From positions 30,186 through 94,185 of the forward strand of contig QPMI01000120.1 in the NCBI GenBank assembly GCA_004431415.1: 64,000 bases of DNA. Reading direction: 5' to 3'. Position numbers and translations under genes: made by a program. The first letter of the stretch is position 1. Each line of letters begins with the position of its first letter. The notes beneath the pieces are model-generated. The model did no database searches and was not told the origin of the DNA. It saw only the letters and a program-made list of their open reading frames with translations. The stretch is from Cyanophora paradoxa. Lineage: Eukaryota; Glaucocystophyceae; Cyanophorales; Cyanophoraceae. This document shows, piece after piece, positions 23,209-32,614 of the stretch.

Positions 23209-25474
23209 CTAGAAGCTCCTGCTCGCGCTGGAGTTCGCCCCTCCCGGCGCCGGTGACGACTCAAGCTTAAGGTCAGGAGCGTGATGAACGGGCGGCGCGC
23301 GGCGCTCTGGGCGCATCGGGGGCCCGCCGCGCGGCCCCGCGGTACCAGCGCCCGCTGCGGATATCGATCCGGAGAGGCCGATCGCGAGCGATGGTGCGAG
23401 TGCGAGGGGCGGCGGCGGCGGCCACGGGTCCCGCGAGGCTGTGGCGACGGGCGCGGGCGCGGCCGATGCCGCGGTACTCGCGATCGTGGACGGGCTGCGG
23501 CTGGCGCTAGCGCTAGCCGAGGAGGAGGCGCCGCCGGCCACGGGCTGCAGCTGGCCGCTGCCGTATGGCGGCGGATCGATATCCGGACCCGCCGGCGACG
23601 CCGAGCTCGAGATCGATCGCGAGCCGGATCCGAGCGGGCCGATCGCGAGCTCGCGCTCGAGCTCCTCGACGTCGAGCTCGAGCTCGCCGTCCGGATCCGG
23701 ATCCGGATCCGCCTCGCGATCGGGCGCGGGAGCGACTGAGGTGGCGGCCAGCAGCGGCGGCGGCTCGAGCTCCGGCTCCGTCTTCTGCGGCGGCGTTCGC
23801 GTACCGGGGCAGTGAGCGAATGCGATAAATGTGCCTAGAGAACATCTTAATCTAGATGGCTTTAAGTTTGTATAATTAGCTGCGGTGCGCAGCCTGCAGC
23901 TGGGGTGCACCTGATCCTGCACGCGTGGCTGGCCGTGGCGCCGGCCCTGCGTCTGCCCGTAGCCGCGGCCGGCACCCTCGCCGCGACGGGGGCGCGCCGA
24001 GCGCGGACCGGACCTAGCCCTCGCGACCGGCTTCGAATCCGACCGACCGCGCTCGACATCGCGATCGCGACCTCGCGAGTGCTGCCGCGCCGCCGCCGAC
24101 GCCGCCGCCGCCGCCGCCGACGCCGACGCCGGCCGCGGTCGACGCTGGCGAGCCCGCGATCGAGCACTCGCCCGCGCCGGCGCCGTCGATGTCGACGTCA
24201 CTGACTGCAGCATGCGCATGGGCTCCGCATCGATATCCGCGGCCGCCGGCGCCGGCGCCGCAGCGGCACCTGTATACGTATACGTATACGTCGTGCGAGC
24301 CTGCACCTGCAACTCGCGCGCGGCGATCGATAGTTAATTGAACGTTGAAGGCGACGGCAGCGGCCGCCGGGCGCCGGCGCCGGCGCGGGCTGCACCTGCC
24401 CATGGCCCAGAAATAGATCTGGCGGGCTGGCCATGGCCACTTGCGATTGCACGCTGGGGATGTATCCAGAGCTCGAGCTGGTCGCGTGCACGCTGGGGCT
24501 GTAGTAGCCGTAGCTGGAGCTTGCGCTAGCGCTCGGGGAGGGCGACGTAGGCGGCCATGGCGCCGGATCCGGAGGCAGCGGGGGCGGGGCCCGGGGCGGC
24601 CGCGGGGGGTTAACGTTGGCGTTCCCGTCGCAGAGCGCGTGCGCATACTGCGCCAAACGCGTTTACGTCAGCGGGAAGCTTGTAATCAAGGTTGATATAA
24701 GCTTAAGCAGCTGCGCGTGCATGCGCAGGGTCGACGTCGGAGACATCGATCGCGATATCGATATCTATGTAATTATAACATGTACATGTCGATCTAGATT
24801 TGTGTACGTAATCGCCGGCCACATTCATATATAATTGGACGTAAAGATATATGTACATCGTACGCGTGCCGCACCTGCTTTCGGCCTGGGAAGAGAGGGC
24901 CTGCCGCGCTGGGACCATGCAACTGGCCATATGCATATGCATGGGGATCGCGAGCGGCTGCCGCTTCCGTGGGGAGCGGCCGCCACTGCAGGTGCTCGAG
25001 CACGCGCGTGCTAAGGGTCGACGTCGGCGTCGGCGTCGACGTACGCGTCGAGGTCGAGGACGAGGTCGATCGCGAGCTCGAGGTCGCTGGCGCCGGCTGA
25101 GCGTGTACATGTGTACATGTCCCGTCGGCCGCGGCCGCTCCACCTTGAAGATGCACATGCTGCTGATTACGATCAAGCGTGTATAACCCATGGCCAGCTG
25201 CGGCCGCGGCCGCCGGTGTCGATGCCGATATCGATGCGGACGCCGCCCTTAAGCTTGCTCCGTCCGGATGCACCATGGCCACGTGCACTGCCGTAGCATC
25301 CTGGCTGCAGCTGGTCGGTATCGATGCCACCGTTCTGGCGTCCTTCAAATGCGAGAAGCCGGGGATCCGGTGTAAGTGTGTCGGGGATCGATACCCGACC
25401 GCGGGGCGCCCTCCAAATGGGAGAAGCCGGCCCCGCCCATATGCATGCCCATCGCGATCGATGCCAGGGTCCAC
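23209..25474 (-). CDS. Ser/Pro/Ala-rich host gene, 3' exons (downstream of the retroelement)
   Basis: Minus-strand exons. The first starts at 25474 after gatgcggcag and encodes V-D-P-G-I-D-R-D-G-H-A-Y-G-R-G. A second starts near 24627 after tttggcgcag and encodes Y-A-H-A-L-C-D-G-N-A-N-V-N-P. Then comes a patch around 24270 (T-Y-T-Y-T-Y-T-G-A-A-A). The last exon (about 23830-23209) has an acidic stretch G-E-L-E-L-D-V-E-E-L-E-R-E-L and ends S-A-S-R-S-F-stop. Phase 0 at 25474 matches the donor at 42545, so this is taken as the continuation of the gene at 42545-43907, interrupted by the LTR element. It is low-complexity and no known domain is seen. Middle exon borders are tentative. Confidence 0.45.
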
Positions 25475-25568
25475 CTGCCGCATCGTACGCGTTACACGAT
25501 AGCGAGTTTTAGTTGCAATATTAATTGGACAGATCTAGAGATAGGAGATTTAAAATCGCGCGCGGCGC

Positions 25569-25573
25569 CGGCG
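25569..25573. repeat. Target-site duplication, left (CGGCG)
   Basis: CGGCG immediately before the left LTR. The same five bases follow the right LTR at 42505-42509. Confidence 0.9.
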
Positions 25574-25856
25574 TGTCGCGTGCGAGATTAGTGTGTCTAA
25601 TCGTGCGCGCGGGACGCCCGTGCGGAGTGCAAGCTCGGCAGGGCAGGGAATGGCGAGTGTCGCTGTAGTTAGTCACCGTGATGGTAGACTGAGGGTGTAC
25701 CCGTCCAACTACGGCGTACCCCGACACACGCATACAAATGACCGCGGCGCTCTAACTAGCCTAGGCGCCGTCGGCCTAGCAGCACGAAGGCTGCATACAT
25801 CATCTAGAGCCCTAGCGGCTCACAATCGAGCATCCACTGTAAAGTCGGATGCGACA
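25574..25856 (-). repeat. LTR (3' LTR of the minus-oriented element)
   Basis: 283 bp, starting TGTCGC and ending GCGACA on the plus strand (6-bp terminal inverted repeat, TG...CA). By eye it has the same sequence as 42222-42504. Confidence 0.97.
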
Positions 25857-25869
25857 ACTCCTCCTCTCG
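25857..25869 (-). promoter_or_regulatory. Polypurine tract
   Basis: The minus strand reads GAGAGGAGGAGT directly against the 3' LTR. This is the expected position and composition for the plus-strand primer of reverse transcription. Confidence 0.85.
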
Positions 25870-27163
25870 GATCCCGCGTCCGCGCGGGTCTACGCCCGAA
25901 GGCGAACAGAGAGAGGGCCGGGGAAGCCAGGAATTTGATCGAGCCTGAGCTCTCTATACAACGCGACCCCGGCCGCTATACACAAACGCTCGGAGCTACC
26001 GGCTACTGCCGGGAATCGAAAAAGGCTCCGAGCCACTCACGGTCGGCGTCACCGGCTACTGCCGGGAATCGAAAAGACGCCGAGCCCGTCTACGTCCGGC
26101 GACTGCCGGGAATCGAAAAAGGCTGTCGCCCGGCGGGTGCCGGTACGACTCCAGCGTGTAGTGCCCAGGGGCAAGGTCCAACTTCGGGCCGGCGGCCCAG
26201 GCAAACCCGCACGAGGCGAGCGGTACGGAGACAGAAGCCGAGGGGGCCCTGCCCTCATCGCGCAGCACGTTAGCCGCAAGAGCGCACGCTGCAACAGCAA
26301 CGCGGGGCGTAGCGTCGCGATGGCGCTCGATAGCCCACAGCAATATGCCCGTCCCAGCGCTTAGGGATATGCAGCCCGTCGTGCGACGCTGCCTAGGCAC
26401 AAGCCGCGCTCCCACAGCAATTGCACGGCATCGAATCGGGGGACCCCGACGGCGGTGGAGCTAGGGATCTCCAGGGCGAGGCTAGGCGCCGCCACAGGGC
26501 TCAAACCACCGTCACTCGTGACGGCAGGTGCCCTGCCCGACCCGTGCATGCACGTCCATTGCGAGGGGGACGTGACCCTCCCAGGCGAACTGCCACCGAG
26601 CGTCCCCGGTGCAGAGCCCTGAATGGGGGAATTTTTGCGTCCCCAGTCGTCGTACCCGGAGTGGGATCCGGCGTAACGACCGCCTGCGTGTACCCCACCG
26701 GCGCAAGGCGCGCCCTGGTACACCGCCAGGTCTTACACGGAGGGGGAATGGACATCCCCTGTCGCTGTACCCGAGGCAGAACTCGGCGTCACAGCCGCCT
26801 ACCGACCCTTCTGCAGACGCGAGGCGCGTCCTAGGGCTCGGCTAGGTCTTCGGAGGGCCCCAGCCCTGTCACCGTGCCGAGCTGTGCTCAAGGCCACCGG
26901 CCGCCCGCGGCTCATCCAATTTGCCCGGGTCTTTACAAGGGACTCGCACCCTGTCACCGCGCCGAGCTGTGCTCAAGGCTGACGGCCGCCCGCAGCCTCT
27001 TCTCTCGGCTCGGGGCTTTCGCGTTGTGCGCGGGGCTCTGAGGCCCGTCGATCCAGCCCGCCGGGGCGATCTTCCCGCTCAGCGCTGCCGAGGGGCTAGC
27101 GCAGCCGCCCTCATGTCCTCGCCCTCGCGTGGGGTCGGGACGCGGCTCGGAGCCGGCTTTCCC
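25870..27163 (-). other. 3' untranslated part of the retroelement, with internal repeats
   Basis: About 1.3 kb with no supported ORF. The phrase ACTGCCGGGAATCGAAAA occurs three times (about 26003, 26057 and 26102). A 45-bp phrase beginning CTGTCACCG occurs at about 26865 and 26950. These may be RNA-structure or packaging elements, which is inference. Confidence 0.6.
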
Positions 27164-30100
27164 TCAAGCCGCTCCCGCCGGAGCCGCCGGCGCTGCGGCC
27201 ACGGCTGCCGGCCCACCCGTCGCCTTGGGCCGCCCTCGGGCCGGCCGTGCAGGCGCGTTCGCGTCTCGCACGCGGAACGGGATCATGCAATCGATATGCA
27301 CGATCGTCTCACGGGTGTCGCGCGCCTTCTGGCGGCCGGCGCCCACCGCGCCGTAGGGCCGCGCAAGGCCACGTACGACGTACGTGTACCCGCCCGGGTG
27401 CACGCTCATGACGGTGAAAGGGCCGACCCAGGAGTTGAACAACCCCTTGTCACGGTCGCCCAGCCAGCACAGGACTTTGTCGCCCACGCCGAAGCGGCGG
27501 CGGTCCGGCAGGTCACCCGTCCGGTGCACCATTTGGCGGCGGTACCAGCGGCGGTACTCGCGCACTGCAGCCTCGCGGCTCTTCGCGGCACGCACTACGA
27601 TGGACACGTAGTCGGCGTAGCTAAGGGTGTCGAGCAGCTCGACCCCGAAGCGCACGTCCGCGGGCAGCGTGAGCTCGTGCCCCAGGTGCAGGAGCGCGGG
27701 CGAGTAGCCCGTGGCCGCGTGCACGGTCGTGCGGAGCGCCAGCTGCACTTCGTGCACGTGCTGGTCCCACTCGTGCATCGGCTCGCGCTCGGCGCGGCAC
27801 GCCGCGTGGAGCAGCGTCTTCACGACGCCCCCCAGCCGCTCTACCAGCCCATTCGTCGAATGGTGGTATGCAGCGGCGTAAATGAAACGAGTCCCGAGCT
27901 TCCGGAAGTACTCGTTGAACGGGCCGCCCTTCAGGCTGGACCCGTTGTCCATGAGGAGGCGCAGCGGCACGCCCTCATTCGAGACGAAGTCTCGGCCCAT
28001 TTCGAGCATGGACCAGCCGTCCAGGTCGGCTTTTGGGTACAACCGCGTGTACTTGTCCCACGCGTTCACCCAGGCAACCAAATAGCGGTTGCCACGCGGC
28101 GTCGGGTCAAGGTGGAACACGTCCACCTGCCACAAGTCATTCCGGCCCTCGGCCTCGATGACTGCGATCGCGGTTCGCCGCGGCTTCACAGCTTTGGCGA
28201 ACTGGCAGCAATGGCAGCTCCGCACGTAGCGAGCGACTGCCGCAAGCATGCCCGGCCACCAGAACCTCAGCAGGATCCGGCGGGCGACGATCGAGGCGCC
28301 GCGGTGGCCCCACCCATCGTGGTACGCGTACAGGACGCGGTCCTGCCAGGACTCAGGCAGGACGGGCACGAAGCGCCCGTGGGGCGCGGCTGGGCGGCGG
28401 ACGAGCACGCCGTCCGTGTCCACGTCAAATTTCTGGGCGAATTTGACGAAGGCCGCTTTGGCCTGACTGCAGAGGTAGCAGTCGCCCGTCTGGCAGGAGG
28501 CGCGCGTGCAGCGCGCCTCGTTCACGCCGTTCTCGTGCCAGGAGAACAGCTTACGGCACAGCGAGTCCGCCTTCTGCGCAGCGAGCAGCCGGACTCGCCG
28601 CGCAGGGAACATGTGGCGCAGGGCCTCGGGCAGGGGCCCGTCAAGGGAAGGCGGCGGCGCGCAATCCCAGGTGTCCTGGACCAGCTCCAGCAAGCGCGGC
28701 TTGCGGCGGTCTCGGACCTCGCCCAGCTCAGGGCCGGGGGCGATGGCGCCGGACGAGAGGAGCTCCCGTTCCAGGCCCGCGGCTGGGCCGCCGCTCGAGC
28801 CGGCGTCGCCGCTCGAGGGCGCCTCAGGGGCAGCCGGCGGCTCAGATGAGCCCGCTGTCGCCGCAGCGGTCGACGCAGCCGCGGAGGACGACGCCGCCGG
28901 GGCGCCGCCCTCGGGCCCCTCGTCGGGATCGTCCTGACGGGGGTACAGCGGCGGGCCGCAGCGCCAGTGGCGCGGGTTGTCGGCCTTGCGGGGTGTCTTG
29001 CCCCGGCGCGGGGCCTCAAGCGGACGCTGGTCGCGCGGCAGGGGCGCGACAGGCCCCTCGTAGCGCCGCGGTCCCGACGGGAGCCGGCGGCGTACGCGAT
29101 CGAGGAGGGTAACGGGGAACCCGTCCTCGTCGAGCTCCAGCTCGGACGCCTCGTGCGGGGCCTCAGGCCCCGGCACGGGCGGGGCGACCTCGCCATCGGA
29201 GCCCAGCTCCATGGGGTCGGCCTCGGGAGCCGGCGGTGGGCTCGGAGAGCGCGGTGCCGGCGGCAGACCCTGCTCGACCGCGAGGCGGTGCCACTCATCG
29301 ACCTCCTGCCGCATCGCGGCCCAGGTGGTCGGCTTGCGGCCGCGCCGGGTCGGCGGGCCGGCCTGCGGCAGCTGCGGTGCTGCGGGCAGGGGCGCCTCCT
29401 GCCCTGCGGCAGGGGCTTGGGGTTCGGGCGGCGCCGGGGCCCCCTGGGGCTCGGCCTCGGCGTCCGCCGGCGCGGCTCTGGGCGCGCGCTCGGAGAGGGG
29501 GACGGGCTCGTCGTCGGAGCCCTCCCGGAAGGCCTCAGGCGGCGCGCGCGTCCGGCGTGGACGCGGCCCCTGGGCGGGCTGGACGTCTCGCCTTGCGGCG
29601 GGAGCGCCCTCGAAGGCGAGCTGGCGCCGGAGACGAGCCTGTCGCCTCGCGACGAGGATCTCCGCCCGGCTCGGCGGGGCCGCCGGCGTTTCGGCCTCGG
29701 CGGGCCCAGGCGCATGGGCGGGGCCCGGCAGCGCGGCCTCGTCCGGCTCATCAGCCAGCTCGGTCAGGCGGGGGCCCGGCGGGGCTTCCACGGCAACCCG
29801 GGCGTCCGCAGCGCCCTCGGCGCCCAGAGCGACTGCAAACAGCGGCAGCGGCTCATCGAGGTCGCCGGGCTGGGGCACGCCATGCCCCGCAGCGCCAGCC
29901 AGCGCGTCAGGCGCGGCTGAGCTGCCGTCGGCGCCGCCAGGGGCGAGAACCGGGTGGTTCAACGGGGGCCGCGAGCAGGCGTCGGGCCCTCCGTTATTGC
30001 GCCCCGCGCGGTACTCTACGACGAAGTCGTAGGACTGCAGGAGGAGGGACCAGCGTCCCAGCCTCCCAGAGGTCGCCTCGCGCGAGCGCAGCCACTGGAG

Positions 30101-32614
30101 CGCTTGGTGGTCCGTCCGGACCAGGAACTGGGGCCCTCCCAAGAGGAAGTGCCGCCAGTATTTTATTGCCCATACAACCGCCAAGCACTCGAGCTCGGTG
30201 GCGGTGTAATTCCGCTCAGCGGGCGCCAGCGTTCGGCTGATGAACGCGATGGGCCGCTCACGGGCGGGCGAGCCGCCGTCGGACTGCGACAGGATCGCGC
30301 CGATGGCGTACGTCGACGCGTCGGTCGACAGGATGAAGGGCCGCTCGAAATCCGGGTACCCGAGTACCAGATCCTCGAGCAGGGCAGCCTTCAGCGCCTC
30401 GAAGGCGGCTTGGTGGACCTCGGTCCATTGCCACACGGCGTCCCGAAGCAGCAGGCGCTGCAAAGGGTGGGTGACACGGGCAAACCCGTTCACGAACCGC
30501 CGGTAGTACCCGGCCAGGCCCAGGAACGACCTCAATTGGTCAGCGTTCGCTGGCGGCGGGTACTGGCGAATGAACGCCAGCTTCGCGGGGTCCTGGCGGA
30601 TCCCTTCGGCCGAGACGAGGTGCCCGAGCAGGGCAACCTCGGCCACCCCAAAGCGGCACTTGGAGGGCTTCAGGCGCAAGTTCGCCGGCATGATTGCGCG
30701 GAACAAGGCCTCGAGGTCCAGCAGGTGCTGGGGCACGCTCGGCGAGAACACCGTTATATCGTCGATATAAGCGGTGACGCAAGTCGTGAGCAGGGGGCCG
30801 AGGATGGCAGTCACGGCGCGCGAGAAGGCGGCCGGCCCGTTGGTCACACCGAACGGGGTCACGCGCCACTCGTAGTGGCCCCAGGGCACCACGAAGGCCG
30901 TGTACTGCCGGGACGCAGGGTCCAGCGGCAGCTGCCAGAAGCCCGCCGTCGCGTCGACGGTCGAGAAGATCATGGACCCCCGCAGGCGGTCCAGCTGATC
31001 GTCGATCCGCGGCAGCGGAAAGACGTCGCGCTCGGTGATCGCATTTAAGCGTCGGTAATCGACGCAGAACCGCCAGGTGCCGTCCTTCTTAGGAGCGAGC
31101 ACGACCGGCGAGCCGTAGGCGGCTTGCGAGGGCTGGATCAGGCCCAACTCAAGGAGCCGCTTTATTTCAGCACGGGCGAAGGCCTCGGCGTGCGGGCTTA
31201 CACGCCGCGGAGGCGTGAAGACGGGCAGCCGTGAGGTCAATCGGATCACGTGCTCGTAGTGGAGGAGGTTGGCCGTGCCCTCGGTGGCCGTGACCGAGTC
31301 GGCGAACGCGCGCGAATAGCGCTTGAGCAGAGCCTCGAGCTCGGCGCGTTCAGCAGTGCTCATCGCCGGATGCGAGCCGCATTCCGGGATTTTTGCACGT
31401 GCTTGGTTCCACTCCTCCTCTTCGGAAGACGACGTCCCCGTCGTTTCCGGAGGCGCCCTCGGGGGGCCGCCATGGGAGGGGCCAGGCGCTGGGCCCGGAG
31501 GGGCGGCTCGCAGCGGCGCCTTGCCCTTGTCCTTGCCGCGCGCGGCAGAAGACTCGGCTGAGGAAGGCGCGCCCGGCGCGTCCGTGGTACGGACGGAGCA
31601 GCCAGGGCCGTCCAGCGGTGCTGGTGCCGTCACGGGGCGGGCGGCAGCTGTGCTCGGCGCAGGCGCCGGCGGCTCGGCTGCGTCGGCAGCGAGATTTATT
31701 TGATCCCCGGAGGGATTGGCGGGGACTGCGTTAGCCCCCTGGCGTGCAGCGCGAGCCGCGCGGGCGCGGCGGCGTGCGGCTCGCTCGGCGCGACGGGCCG
31801 GCCGGGTTCGTTCACGCTCCTCAGGGGAGGTCCAACCCGGGTACCCGACGTCGCGCTCGAGGTCGGAGTCGGTGTCGGACGACACCGGCTCATCGTGGAG
31901 CGCGAGGCCCTCCATTGTGACGATGGGGACCTCGTGGCCCTCGCCATCGTCGTCGCGCATCATGCGGACAAACAGCGGAGGTGCGCTCGGCGCAGGCTCC
32001 TGCCCTTCAGCTGCAGTCGCGTCGGACTGCCGGGCGGCGGTTGCCGCAAAGATAGGCCCCGGGGCAGGGTGCTGGGGCGGTTGCGCGCCCTCAGCTGCCG
32101 TGTAAGCCGCGGCCGTTCGGTTGGCCCGGCGACGCATCGAGCGAAAGCCTTGTCCCCGTTTAGGGTAGAAGGCTCGCAGCGTGCGTATGAAAGTATCGGC
32201 GACCGCGCGCACGGGCGCGTCATCTGGTGGCGGGTCGTACCCGAAGTCGCCGGGCGGCAGGTTATTAGCCTCCGCCACCGCAACAACGGCCCCTGCTGGC
32301 AGCAGGACGGGCTCGTTGGCGGGATTTAATAGCCGCACGTGCAGGCTTCCGCCTGCGGCTGGGCGCCGGTGTAGCTGGTGGGGCGCGAGTACCCCGAGCG
32401 CCGACAAGGAGTCGGGCGCTGGCCCGACGGCGAGCGTCGGAGCCTGGTCCGCGGGCGGCGCAGGGCCGTCAATCACGCAGCGGACCATCCACTCGCGCGC
32501 GTCCTTTAGGACGACAGGGCGAAGGACCCGGACAAGGAGAGGCCCCTTCGTTTGTCCGGGCAGCAAAAAGGGATCACGTGGGGGCGGAATTGCGCGTCGC
32601 GCGCGTGCAGGCAC
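27164..32614 (-). CDS. pol: Pol: reverse transcriptase, RNase H and integrase
   Basis: 1816-codon frame, expected to be entered by -1 frameshifting at 32572-32566 because its only upstream start is a GTG. Residues about 465-690 are the RT (Y-I-D-D at 616-619). RNase H lies at about 745-880 with D765, E807 or E809, and D835. A roughly 450-residue Pro/Ala/Glu-rich linker follows. The integrase has a Zn region at about 1430-1470 (H-x4-H and C-H-C-C) and catalytic D1498, D1556 and E1592, giving the D-D-35-E spacing. A G-P-F-T-V motif near 1731 resembles the GPY/F module. It copies element RNA and inserts the cDNA. All core catalytic residues are present. The long linker between RNase H and integrase is unusual. 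Confidence 0.95.
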   Translation of the reverse strand: MPARARRAIPPPRDPFLLPGQTKGPLLVRVLRPVVLKDAREWMVRCVIDGPAPPADQAPTLAVGPAPDSLSALGVLAPHQLHRRPAAGGSLHVRLLNPANEPVLLPAGAVVAVAEANNLPPGDFGYDPPPDDAPVRAVADTFIRTLRAFYPKRGQGFRSMRRRANRTAAAYTAAEGAQPPQHPAPGPIFAATAARQSDATAAEGQEPAPSAPPLFVRMMRDDDGEGHEVPIVTMEGLALHDEPVSSDTDSDLERDVGYPGWTSPEERERTRPARRAERAARRRARAARAARQGANAVPANPSGDQINLAADAAEPPAPAPSTAAARPVTAPAPLDGPGCSVRTTDAPGAPSSAESSAARGKDKGKAPLRAAPPGPAPGPSHGGPPRAPPETTGTSSSEEEEWNQARAKIPECGSHPAMSTAERAELEALLKRYSRAFADSVTATEGTANLLHYEHVIRLTSRLPVFTPPRRVSPHAEAFARAEIKRLLELGLIQPSQAAYGSPVVLAPKKDGTWRFCVDYRRLNAITERDVFPLPRIDDQLDRLRGSMIFSTVDATAGFWQLPLDPASRQYTAFVVPWGHYEWRVTPFGVTNGPAAFSRAVTAILGPLLTTCVTAYIDDITVFSPSVPQHLLDLEALFRAIMPANLRLKPSKCRFGVAEVALLGHLVSAEGIRQDPAKLAFIRQYPPPANADQLRSFLGLAGYYRRFVNGFARVTHPLQRLLLRDAVWQWTEVHQAAFEALKAALLEDLVLGYPDFERPFILSTDASTYAIGAILSQSDGGSPARERPIAFISRTLAPAERNYTATELECLAVVWAIKYWRHFLLGGPQFLVRTDHQALQWLRSREATSGRLGRWSLLLQSYDFVVEYRAGRNNGGPDACSRPPLNHPVLAPGGADGSSAAPDALAGAAGHGVPQPGDLDEPLPLFAVALGAEGAADARVAVEAPPGPRLTELADEPDEAALPGPAHAPGPAEAETPAAPPSRAEILVARRQARLRRQLAFEGAPAARRDVQPAQGPRPRRTRAPPEAFREGSDDEPVPLSERAPRAAPADAEAEPQGAPAPPEPQAPAAGQEAPLPAAPQLPQAGPPTRRGRKPTTWAAMRQEVDEWHRLAVEQGLPPAPRSPSPPPAPEADPMELGSDGEVAPPVPGPEAPHEASELELDEDGFPVTLLDRVRRRLPSGPRRYEGPVAPLPRDQRPLEAPRRGKTPRKADNPRHWRCGPPLYPRQDDPDEGPEGGAPAASSSAAASTAAATAGSSEPPAAPEAPSSGDAGSSGGPAAGLERELLSSGAIAPGPELGEVRDRRKPRLLELVQDTWDCAPPPSLDGPLPEALRHMFPARRVRLLAAQKADSLCRKLFSWHENGVNEARCTRASCQTGDCYLCSQAKAAFVKFAQKFDVDTDGVLVRRPAAPHGRFVPVLPESWQDRVLYAYHDGWGHRGASIVARRILLRFWWPGMLAAVARYVRSCHCCQFAKAVKPRRTAIAVIEAEGRNDLWQVDVFHLDPTPRGNRYLVAWVNAWDKYTRLYPKADLDGWSMLEMGRDFVSNEGVPLRLLMDNGSSLKGGPFNEYFRKLGTRFIYAAAYHHSTNGLVERLGGVVKTLLHAACRAEREPMHEWDQHVHEVQLALRTTVHAATGYSPALLHLGHELTLPADVRFGVELLDTLSYADYVSIVVRAAKSREAAVREYRRWYRRQMVHRTGDLPDRRRFGVGDKVLCWLGDRDKGLFNSWVGPFTVMSVHPGGYTYVVRGLARPYGAVGAGRQKARDTRETIVHIDCMIPFRVRDANAPARPARGRPKATGGPAAVAAAPAAPAGAA

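Noticed and set aside
25990-26120. CRISPR-like array (ACTGCCGGGAATCGAAAA three times)
   Set aside because: Only three unevenly spaced copies inside a eukaryotic LTR element, with no cas genes. Explained as a UTR repeat.
26921-28849. Long plus-strand open frame (642 codons) across the Pol region
   Set aside because: It is antisense to the integrase and linker of Pol, whose motifs are unambiguous. Arg/Val/His-rich text without motifs is typical of shadow frames at high GC.
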